Assembly (NCBI GenBank): GCA_963931865.1
Contig: OZ007507.1
Coordinates: forward strand, 18,225,086-18,289,085
Origin: Axinella damicornis
Lineage: Eukaryota > Porifera > Demospongiae > Axinellida > Axinellidae
Length of the DNA stretch: 64,000 nt
Reading direction: 5' to 3'
Shown: one piece after another, positions 1 to 43,500 of the stretch
Layout of the letters: each line of letters opens with the position of its first letter
Numbering within the stretch: position 1 is the first letter of the stretch
Notes under the pieces: generated by a model
The model's input: the letters and a program-made list of their open reading frames with translations, nothing else
The model's database searches: none
Told to the model about the DNA's origin: nothing
Position numbers and translations under genes: made by a program

Positions 1-624
1 GACTCAAGCCAAGGCCAGTTTCCAAAAGGTCAACCTACCCCCTGCAAAACTAGGGATGCTTTTCCACGTTCACCTCTCGGTTACAGACTTTTGGCCACAC
101 ATCTACTCCCTCTCACCAGCCCAGTCCAGCTACCAAACCAGCCAAATTCGCCCTGACACGAAAATGGGCGGGGCCTGTAATGCCGAAAGGTCAACTCCCT
201 AGAGTACCTTGGCCAGGGAGCTGTCGGAGGCTGTTCACTTTCCAGGCTGTTCTTCGGCCACTTCAGCAGACCCACAAACATTCCTGCTCACTCCACCTAG
301 CTATTCACACTCAGACAGCCCATCGCTACATTCAATAAGCCAGAATAGCTCTTTACTTAAAAAAAAAAAAGAAAAAAAAAAAAAAGAGTGTTCAAACAAA
401 TCTTCAAGGTACCGCACGGCCACATCAGAGTACCGATTTGAAACTTGAAAGGGCCGCTAGCCGCATCAAAGAGAGAAGCCCCCCTTGTTTATTCCGGTTG
501 CCGCCATGGGAAAACGTAAACAGATGAATAACTCTAAATAACCGTATGCAAGTGACGTCATCTCATTAATTATTCATGAGCAAAATTGTGCGATTTCGCC
601 AATGCCGTGCTTCCTACCTTAATA
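1..624. repeat. Dispersed repeat, copy 1 (truncated at window edge)
   Basis: This segment is repeated almost base for base at about 20696-21306. Both copies run through a pyrimidine-rich segment, an A-rich stretch (361-386 here) and a CRE-like TGACGTCATCTCATTAATTA segment, and both end in CTTCCTACCTTAATAG. The first 200 bases translate in one frame into a protein-like stretch that is also conserved in copy 2, so the family may carry a decayed coding segment. The left end is outside the window. I could not identify the family or its target-site duplication. Confidence 0.75.
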
Positions 625-795
625 GTATGAGGTCTTGTAGCACGGCACGGCACGGCGCGCTACAATCGTGCTGGGCACCGTTCACACTGCGCAACGCGCA
701 CGCAATGCGCAATCGTGCCACGGCCGGCCAGCTGGCATTCCAGCCGGCCTCGCCGTACCGCGTACGTAGCTAGCTAGCTATAATGCGCTCACTTC

Positions 796-1080
796 ATGAT
801 CGTAACTTCAATTTGCACGACATCGCGTATCGAAATGTACGTTGAGCTAGAGTCGTTTGCCCTGCTGGTGACCTTCTTCATAGCAAGGTGGAAGTTGCAG
901 TGTAGTAGAAGCAGGGATACAGCAGCAGCGAGGATGTCAAGAAGGCGAACTAGAGCGATGAGAGCAGCTCTGACACGGAGGCGAATGGAAATTTCGGCAG
1001 TAGCACTTGCTACGACATTACCAGTCATACTGCGCTCTACAGAGAGGCGTTTATGGTCTCTACCCAGGTAAATGCATAGA

Positions 1081-1128
<48 letters not shown>

Positions 1129-2254
1129 CACACACACTGCACAACACACACTGACGTGGATCCGGATGTCGAGGAGCATTGACTAGAATACTTAATTTCT
1201 GTCCTACAGGTCTGACAACTGGTGGTCGTTCATAGTATTGAGGACTTTTAACGATCACGATTGGATAGAGAATTTTCGCATGAGCCGGCAGACTTACCTC
1301 CATCTCTGTGAACAGTTACGTCCAGAAATTCAGCACATGGACACAAACTACCGACAAGCTGTTCCCGTGGAAAAGCGAGTTGCGATTACATTATGGTACC
1401 TTGCCACCCCAGGAGAGTACCGCACAATTGCACATCTTTTTGGCATAGCAAGATCAACTGTGTGTGTCATCGTGAAAGAGGTATGCAAAGCTATTCTCAA
1501 GGTGTTATTACGCCAATACATTTCCTTTCCATCAGGTGACGAATTAAATGACATTGTTGAAGGCTTTGAAAATTCCTGGGGAGTACCTCAGTGCGTGGGT
1601 GCTATTGATGGTTCGCACATACCGATTCTGGGACCCAAGGAACAGCACACCGATTATTATAATAGAAAAGGGTGGTACTCAATCATTCTACAAGGAGTTG
1701 TGGATCACAGATACCGTTTTATAGACATTAATGTAGGCTGGCCCGGCAGTGTACATGACGCACGTGTTCTGGCGAACTCTTCCTTATATCATAAAGCAGT
1801 TACTGGAACTTTGTTACCTGCATCCACAAGACGTATTGCTGGAGAGGATGTTCCATTATTTTTACTTGGAGATTCTGCCTATCCATTACTTACTTGGCTT
1901 ATGAAACCTTTTCCCCATAACTCTCATCTAAGTGGTCAGCAAAAATCGTATAACTATCGGATATCACGAGCACGTGTTGTCGCAGAAATTGCATATGGAC
2001 GACTCAAGGGAAGATGGCGTCGGCTAATGAAAAAAAACGAGATGGATATCAGCAACATTCCCATGGTGATTTCAGCTTGCTGCGTTCTTCACAATATGTG
2101 TGAGATACATGGTGAATCTTTTAACAATAGCTGGCTACAGGACAATGATGAACATGAACCACAACCATCCTCAGTACTACATCGAGATGATGGTGGCGCA
2201 GACAGGCCAAAGAAGATCAGATGTGCACTTGTGCAATACTTTAATACCCCTTAA
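796..2254 (+). CDS. HARBI1-like transposase (two exons)
   Basis: This is the catalytic nuclease of the Harbinger element, which cuts and inserts the transposon. Exon 1 is 796-1067 and exon 2 is 1210-2254; the intron starts GTAAATG, contains a CA microsatellite (about 1082-1122) and ends CCTACAG. Splicing keeps frame (phase 2) and restores the WWSF...F.DHDWIENFRMSR segment typical of the family start. The spliced product is about 438 aa. The DDE residues are visible as D224 (AIDGSHI), D274 (GSVHDARV) and E350 (ARVVAEIAYGRLKGRW), with LGDSAYPL between the second D and the E. The start is uncertain: ATG 796 or an internal ATG such as 835 could be used, and the first 80 residues are low in recognisable sequence. 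A helix-turn-helix-like region (TIAHLFGIARSTVCVIV) precedes the catalytic domain. Confidence 0.88.
1082..1122. repeat. (CA)n microsatellite in transposase intron
   Basis: About 20 CA units lie inside the transposase intron, followed by degenerate CA-rich sequence to about 1150. Confidence 0.9.
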
Positions 2255-2390
2255 ACTGTATATTTATGATTGTACTTCCATGCAGATTATAATGTCATGA
2301 TGTCCTTCTCCACCAAATAATAATAATAATGAGGGGGAGCACCCGGGAGAAACACTGAGTATAATATAATAATATACATGTAAGTATCTA

Positions 2391-3221
2391 TTACAGTTGA
2401 TAGTCCTCAGGATTGTAATGAGTGTTGTACAGTGGATCCAGTGGATCCAGTGATCTTCCCATCGGGTATAGCTGAGTAGGTATACTGGAGGATGACGTGA
2501 AGCTGTTATGACTGGGGCGTGCAACCATTGACATCATCTGCCTCAGAAGAAGAAATTCTTCTTGTCGGCGCTGGTCCTCCCTTTCTGCCATCTTTTCCTC
2601 CAGCTGCAGCCTTCTTTCCTCAATCTTCCCTTGCCTGATCTCAGCTTCCTTGTGGAATTCAAGGAGCTGATCTACGACCTCACGCACAGCCTGTACTGAT
2701 TTTTCGGTTTTTGATGTTTTCCTAGCTTTTTTGGCTGGAGGAAAAGTAGGTGTGCTGGATCGAGATGATCGAGGGGTAGCTGCAGAAGTACCAGTCTCCC
2801 GATTTTCGGTTTGTTCATCACCCTGGATCGCTGACGCAACTTCTTCCTCCAATGTCTCATCATCTTCCACAGCTGTACATGTACTTGAGGTGTCCACAAC
2901 AATTGGTGGACAGGTAGCAGGCTTATGCCCCAGCACACTGTCTAAATATTCAAAATACTTCCAAGGCTTGTTTCCTTCCCCTGTCTTGCCTTTCTTGTCC
3001 TTGATTTTCTTATACTCCCCCCTCAGTTTCTTTATCTTTTCTCTGCACTGCACTCCGGTCCGATCATACCCAATGTCCTTCATCTCGCATGAAATTCTCT
3101 CAAAAACTTGTGCATTTCTCTTGCAACCCTCAAGTTGTGCTTGCACGTTGTCCTCGCCCCATAGCTCGATTAGCTTCAGCGTTTCTTCCTCTGTCCAAGG
3201 GATAGCCATCGTGCATTGCAC
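2391..3221 (-). CDS. Myb/SANT-like DNA-binding protein of Harbinger element
   Basis: This 276-aa single-exon ORF is the second Harbinger gene. In characterised Harbinger systems the Myb-like protein binds the transposon ends and helps bring the transposase to the nucleus. The N-terminal ~100 residues form a Myb/SANT-like (trihelix-type) domain: IPWTEEETLKLIELWGE, then CREKIKKLRGEYKKIKDK and W.YFEYLD. The middle is acidic and S/T/P-rich, with a basic PAKKARKTSK nuclear-localisation-like motif. The C-terminal third is a charged coiled coil (about residues 185-235, EERRLQLEEKMAERED). The first ATG is at 3221, but MAIPWTEEE four codons later fits the domain start equally well. It converges with the transposase gene; the two stop codons are 136 bases apart. 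Confidence 0.85.
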   Translation of the reverse strand: MQCTMAIPWTEEETLKLIELWGEDNVQAQLEGCKRNAQVFERISCEMKDIGYDRTGVQCREKIKKLRGEYKKIKDKKGKTGEGNKPWKYFEYLDSVLGHKPATCPPIVVDTSSTCTAVEDDETLEEEVASAIQGDEQTENRETGTSAATPRSSRSSTPTFPPAKKARKTSKTEKSVQAVREVVDQLLEFHKEAEIRQGKIEERRLQLEEKMAEREDQRRQEEFLLLRQMMSMVARPSHNSFTSSSSIPTQLYPMGRSLDPLDPLYNTHYNPEDYQL

Positions 3222-3620
3222 TTACACCTGCTAAAATTGTAATGCCACCGCGTAACGCGGCGCGCGCTATTCCGCGTAAGCGCGCCGCGCGCCGCGTTAA
3301 CCGTGCTGGCACGGCACTCTCAACCGTGCCGTGCCAGCACGGTTCGGCACGGTTCATTTGCGTTTACACCGACAAATCGAAGCGTGCTGACCCGTGCCGG
3401 CACGCTTCCGGATGCCAGTGTAAACGGGGTCTAAGCCCTCTGCATGGCTACACTCTAGCCACAACAAAGCAAATCACTGCCGAATTCCTTGTCATGACCT
3501 TGTCATTCCTTGTCGTGACCAGCTAGGTAGCCATACACACTAACTGTTTTACTTTCTACCCGGTATGCATAATATTTGACAAGGGAGTGTCCAAATCTAG
3601 TCTTGGTACTAGGAACTGAC

Positions 3621-37499
<33,879 letters not shown>

Positions 37500-38667
37500 C
37501 CTTGTGCAATTAGCCAATTACCTCCCTAGAGCAGTCAAAGCTAGGCTACTTGCACCCAGCTATAGCCACTACTACCAAGAGCTTGGAGTGCAGTTACTAC
37601 AAGTGGTACACTCTTGTAGTATTGTGCTGTAACAGATGGTGGATCATGCCTAATCTAATCTGCACCTTTTGATCTGCCTTCCTGAGGTTCCAATGGTTTG
37701 ACACCGGATGTCATAATCATCCCAGATCTACAGCATACACCCACCATATGGTCTGGGGTACATTCTGTGGCATTGTCTGGCTGTTTGTACAAAGGTCACT
37801 ACTGTTTACAGCAGTGATATAATAAAATCAGTTCTAAGTTTGCTATGGCAACAGGCATTCTTCTTACTTTGTATCTTTCTCCATACACATGCATACCACC
37901 AGCAGATTCATGCCATACTCATGTTGCCCAGCAGCCATCACTGGCCATTCAGGAAGGAGAGTGGCAATTAATGAATAACTGGCATGGATTACAGGAAATT
38001 GCAATCCTGGCCTTTAAGACTCCGGCCTGCTATTCTGTCTGTCAATGTGCTCAAGCATTTGCTTAGGATAAGCATGTAGAACAGGTGGCTGTGTTGTCAA
38101 AATGTCAAAGTGCACCGAATTAGGTGCGCCATTGTATACTACCTGCTGTTTCCATAGCAACACACACAGAACCTACAAAGTAACTTGTGCTTTTTGATGC
38201 TGATTTCTCTATTAGCTACTTGAGAACCAGCTATAGTGAAGCACATCAAAGCTATCACAAAGTTCACCACTAACCTTAAGGTCACTATATGCTATTTGTG
38301 GGTTCCAATTGTAACGAATTGGGCATGCAGCAGATTTGGCAAGTATCGCCTTTGACTACCCTGATGGTGAAGCTCTGTTGTATTACTGATTCTCAGAATC
38401 TGTTCAAGTGGCAACCACACTGCTCAGTCTGCTAGTAAAGTGCAACAGGTAGGACAAGCTCACTTTTCAAGTTTTAATTGCTCTCACCTTGTGGATAGAC
38501 TCTGATTCGTACCATACAGCTAGCCTCCTTTCCAGGTCACTTCATAGGCAGCTAGCTTACAGCTGGCTTCAATTAATGCACATGTATGTGACATCATATT
38601 CCAAATTTAGAAATATTTTTCAAATTCACAATAATTCACTAAAATTAGTCCCCTCAAATAATAGTGA

Positions 38668-38831
38668 CCTTAAGGCGGCACATACCCCTTTACGTTAGGT
38701 TACCTTTAACCGTCGGGGAGCCCTGGAACATACCCCTTTACGCCACCTTTAGGTTACCTTTAACCGTTAACTGTCAAGGCGCCCCAACGGTTAAAGGTAA
38801 CCTAACATAAAGGGTATGTGCCACCTTAAGG
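38668..38831. repeat. Fold-back element with CCTTAAGG ends
   Basis: The segment begins CCTTAAGGCGGCACATACCC and ends with the complement, CCACCTTAAGG. The arm GGTTACCTTTAACCGT is present twice on the left and inverted on the right, so the element folds almost completely. Confidence 0.88.
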
Positions 38832-39520
38832 TATACAATCTATGGTCAGTTGGTGTCACAGACTATGACCAAGAGTAGTTTATTGTACTTCCATTCACTT
38901 GCTATGACAAAAGTGCCCAGGGGCGGCAGAGAAGCGGAAAGGATCTAGCTAGCAGAGCAGTGGAAGTACCAAGCTGCTATGAGAGGCCTTCCTGACAACT
39001 GAAAAGACCACACTTCATAGTTTCCTTCACAGCAACTATGAAGATACAAAGCACCTCCAACATGATACTGGCATCAACCCCCATACATTTTCCTGGATCC
39101 GTCATTCTTAATAGAAACCATTGCAGAAAGTGCGAAGAAAATTACCACCATCTTTACAGTTGTCAGGAAGGGTTCTCATGGCTTTCCACTGCCCTGCTAC
39201 TAGACTGTTTTCTGCTTCCATGCCACATCTTTCTCAGCATCGTGCACTGTGCAGTACTAGTACAATAATCACAGTAAACTAGGCATAATTCGGCTGTTCG
39301 ACCTTTGGACACTGCTGGGGAATAGAGCCAGACTGGATCCCCTTCTTGGTAGCTATCGTCCACCTGTAGTCTTCCGGTCATAGTGCTGTTTCTGATGCTG
39401 CACTTGCACTTGCACTACCCTTGAGGGGTTTACCACAATGGTGGCTAACGAGGGCCTGGAGAAGGCAGAGCCTATGAACCCAGGTCCCCCGGGACCGACG
39501 GCTTTCCCAATCCACACGCT

Positions 39521-39723
39521 TCCAGTCGCTCCCGTAAGTGGGTAACATAATCAGTGTGAGTCGAAGTGGGTAACATAATCAATGTGAGTTGAAGTGGGTA
39601 ACATAATCAGTGTGAGTTGAATTTCTTTCCTTGCCAGTAGCCACTACGGCTAATGTTTGGTGGAACACCTGCCCCAGGGGAAACTCGCACTGATTATGTT
39701 ACCCACTTACGGGAGCGACTGGA
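39521..39723. repeat. Fold-back element with internal 28-bp triplication
   Basis: The arms TCCAGTCGCTCCCGTAAGTG... (39521-39561) and their inverse (39682-39723) are nearly perfect. Inside the left arm the unit GTGGGTAACATAATCAGTGT occurs three times in tandem. Confidence 0.88.
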
Positions 39724-39731
39724 ATCAGTCC

Positions 39732-39895
39732 CCACCCCCCCCCCCCCCCAAACAGTTAGTGAAGAGGGGGGGGGGGGGGGGGGGGGGGGGATGATTCCAG
39801 ACCCTCCCCCCCATTAGCCTTGTTCCCAGTCCCACGCCTCGTCGCTTGCAGTATGCAAGCGACGAAAAGCTGGGCGATGGCCTGGGAACGAGTCT

Positions 39896-39926
<31 letters not shown>

Positions 39927-40017
39927 ATGACTAATCCTGGGGGGGGGGGGGGGGGGGGGGGGTAGTCTTGTTCCCAGACCATTTTTCGCAAAAATTGGTC
40001 TGGGAACGAGACTACCC
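39732..40017. repeat. Poly(G)/poly(C) runs and GGGAACGAG hairpins
   Basis: Four long homopolymers (C at 39733, G at 39765-39790, C at 39896-39926, G at 39940-39961) alternate with short hairpins of the TAG..TTGTTCCCAG / CTGGGAACGAG type. The structure looks like nested short MITEs that inserted near or created homopolymer tracts. Confidence 0.75.
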
Positions 40018-40517
40018 CGGAGGCCTTTTCAGTCAAAGCTCATTTTATCCATCACCCTCTAACAACAACTAACCTTAAAATTAACAGTCTGCAGGCCACA
40101 GTAGCCATCCCCCTGTCAAGTTGTCGATAATTTGCCCAAGTAACTCTCCCCACTGCAGTAGCCTAGCCTCGCACCAAGGCCCACGACGCTTCGCGTGTGG
40201 GCCTGGGAACGAGGCTGTGGCTGTAGCTGCTCGATCATTATCGATGTACCCGCAAAAATCGGAGTGTACGCATGCGCATTCGGTTTAATTTTTACACAAG
40301 GCGTATGAAAATCAGAGTCGGTAGGGGGAAAATTGTGTGCAGCATATTATTACACTCGATCCTGGATGGGATGGGGAAAATTGTGCCACGTAAATGTAAT
40401 GTGAAATGCTTGGAGGTGCACACAGTATTCCTCAAAACCTCATAATCAGGATAAAGCCAAATGTGTGGCCATGCATGCAAACCATGTGCAATTGTTTAAC
40501 AGCTGTCTGAAGCAATA

Positions 40518-43500
40518 CTAATTAAGTTTGCTGGCAATCTCAATAGCTGCGTCAAGAAACTCTTGGAAATCCTCAAGTAACAGTTCTGCGGTCCATTGAG
40601 AACCTTTTCGTGGATCTTCACCAGGTAGGTACATCTTCTCAGCCGTGCTCTTCACATGCAAGTACTGCTGTCTTGTGAAGTGTGTACGTGGGGCAAAGTC
40701 ACCAAAACATTTCTGGCTCCAGAGCTAAAACAGGAAACATTAACACTGTTAGCTAGTTGCTCTAAGGACAATAATATGCAAGCTCACCTCTATTTCTTTT
40801 TTGTCGTTTTTAAAGTAGACTGGCAATTGCTTGTTCCTTTGTGAAGCTGCAGGGATTGCTTTTGACTCCTGCACATCATATTCTGCAAGTACCCATTTTT
40901 TCCCCTTCCATGGATGCTGTTTCTGCGACTTTTGACGCAGAAATTTCACACGGTAATCATCACCTTGGACAACCATTGACAGTTTGCCGTCACGCCTATT
41001 ATCAATATTAAAACAGTACTGTAATGTACAGGATTAAAGAGTGGACCCAGCTTTACATTATAGCAGATGCATAGCTAAATCGTCATTTTTTCATCAGTTG
41101 ATGCCTCACAATGACCACAGATGGCTTACCCCCGGTGTATGGTCTGCACAAGCTTGTTTGCAGCTTGCCAGATAGTACCGTCAGTATCGTCACTTACAAC
41201 CGGAGAACAGCAGGGTGCAATCCTGACGTCATATTTCCTGTGATGATTATCAATAAATCAGTAAAGAGCAACTACAAAATTATTACTACACAACCATTGA
41301 TGAATTCTATCAGCTCAAGACCAGCCTGTGATTATCATTATGTTGGCATGCATACCCCGCTGGGCAAGCAATGTCAAATTTGGGTCCACATAGTGGCTGA
41401 AGGAAGACATTATTGAGTCGGAACGTCCCATCATCCATTTCCTGTACCACAGCCACAGCATCTTTATGACAGCCGGTCACCTTCATCTTGAGAGGATCAA
41501 GAAGCTTAACAACTGGTGTCGAGACAGTGTCATCACACTTCTCCTTGAACAGAGCCATCAGATCTGAAGTAACCCTACATTACAGTTAGGGCAGATTTCG
41601 AGAGTTAGGAGTACAGTTGTGCAATGATTTCAGGATGAACACATGGAATGACTAACTTCTATAATTAAACAACTCTGGTATCGGTGCACACTTATCTAAC
41701 CAGTCGTATTACTTTTCGACGTCGACTAGAATGTGCTATAGTCTTCTTCAGGACACACAGTGAAAATACAACATACTACAGCTATGGCTACTTAACTAGC
41801 TATATACTCCTAAAGAGTCTGAGAAAGCTGGTTGTCCACAATTATACATCACAGGTCTCAGTGAAGACATCAAGTGAATACATAACCAGAAATTTAATAT
41901 AACATCACAACAGTGTTCACCGCACAGAAAACCCTTTGACAGTCACTAACTAAGTGTATAGCTATATCAGAGGACTCTCAGCACGAGAATCCGAGAACAC
42001 CAAGATGTTTGCCGCCTCTGGCCACTAAACAGAAAGGGAGACAGAGGACACTGCCTCAAGCTTAAGAAGTTAATAAGAACTACTAGTGAAGGAGGAAATC
42101 CACATACAGTGAACACCTCTAGGGAGCAACAATGGCTGGCAAATCCGGGAATCCTGCGTAACTATAGGAGCAGAGTGTGGAGAGAGAAGCTCAAGACCCT
42201 GCAGTCATGGAGATTGACGCTTAATTGTTTACAACAAGCTTTGTCGGACTCTTTGTAGGAGTAATCATTTAAGTAGCTATATGTTGTACTTTTCGTTGTG
42301 TGCCTTGAAGAAGACTAGTACAATCTAGTTGAAATTTGGCATTAATTGGGTGAGCATGAGCAAACCCCTCCTCGCATTAATATTGTGGGGGGAGTGTGAG
42401 CACACACACACACACACACCCAAATCCTACGCGCACTTCCGAGAGTAAGGGTAATCCTGCACAGGCCTTGTATATTAAGGAACCCTAAAGAAGAATTTTC
42501 ATGGGTACTGTAACGTCATCCATCCGAGACTGTAGCTAGCCATTCACAGCGGGAGATCTGGACGTAGGCTGCAGCAGCATCCGTGTCTGAAGACGTGACT
42601 GTGCTAGGTTTTACATGCACGAGATTAGATTCACCGATGATCACACTGACTTTATTTTGTTTATTTGCAGAAACTCTATTTATGGTAAGACACGCACTAA
42701 CCACGTATGGTACATAATTTATGTCCAAATTTACTTTTTTCGTCCAGGAGGGGCTTGCTCACGCTTGCACAGCTAAGAGTGAATACAATTTATATATGTC
42801 TATTATTTCTTGACCTGGTATTAAATGGGCCACTTTGATGGATTTTGCCAAATCTGCAAGCATGATAGAGCACAAGTACTGACTGCATGGAAGTACACAA
42901 GTAGTTATAGGGTAATTGCAGAAACCTCTCAATAGAGGACACATGGGGACAATCAATATATTAAGATTTTAATGTGCGTGTGTATGTGACCGAAGTGGGA
43001 TGTTCGTGGGGCCGGACTAGACTAGTGACGCGCAACCTTCGTACTTCAATTTACTCAACCTCGATCTCCACAAAGAATGTTCTATATAGAATGTTGGGGA
43101 TAGCGCTGGAATCTTCCAGGTGAGGCTACAAGCGGATGCAATCGGGGAGCAGCAGTCGAAGCGGACACAATCGGCTGAGGGCTGCAGTTGATCATGAAGC
43201 GGATACAATCGGGGAGCAGCAGTTGAAGCGGACGCAATCGGGGAGCTGTTGACATGATCGGGGAAGAGCAGCTGATGCGGACGCAAGCGGCAAGCAGCAG
43301 CTGAAGCGGACGGAAAAGGGCTGCATGGGAACAGCAGTTTGAAGCGGATCGATGCAATCAAGGAGCAGCAGCTGAAGCAGACGCAGTTGGGGAGCAGCAG
43401 CTCTGCACAGAGAGCTGTCCGGCACCGATTACTCGCGTAGGGGGAAGTAGCTGAGCGAGCAAAGAGAGCGAAGCTACTCGTATAAGTTTAGGTGTGTTGT

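Larger units (their letters stand above)
640..3431. mobile_element. PIF/Harbinger DNA transposon
   Basis: The element carries the two genes diagnostic of PIF/Harbinger transposons: a HARBI1-like DDE nuclease on the plus strand and a Myb/SANT-like protein on the minus strand, convergently arranged. The right end is GC-rich with inverted, CACGG/CCGTG-rich subterminal repeats and ends in GTGTAAACGGGGTC followed by TAA, consistent with the 3-bp TWA-type target duplication of this superfamily. The left end is less certain. A GC-rich, CACGGCACGG-containing stretch lies at 640-760, including a CACCGTTCACACTG that resembles the inverted right terminus. Both ORFs are intact, so the copy is probably recent. 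It lies downstream of the last exon I can follow of the large minus-strand gene, possibly in one of its introns. Confidence 0.8.
37500..40517. other. Intergenic region without recognisable gene
   Basis: This lies between the 5' end of the modular gene and the 3' end of the Death-domain gene. Apart from two fold-back elements, poly-G/C runs and TAGCC..GGGAACGAG hairpins I see no exon with supporting splice sites. The promoter of the modular gene should be at its left edge, but no TATA box is evident. Confidence 0.6.

Noticed and set aside
42997..43425. Cys/Ser/Ala-rich minus-strand ORFs
   Set aside because: Translation of a degenerate minisatellite within a Death-domain gene intron.
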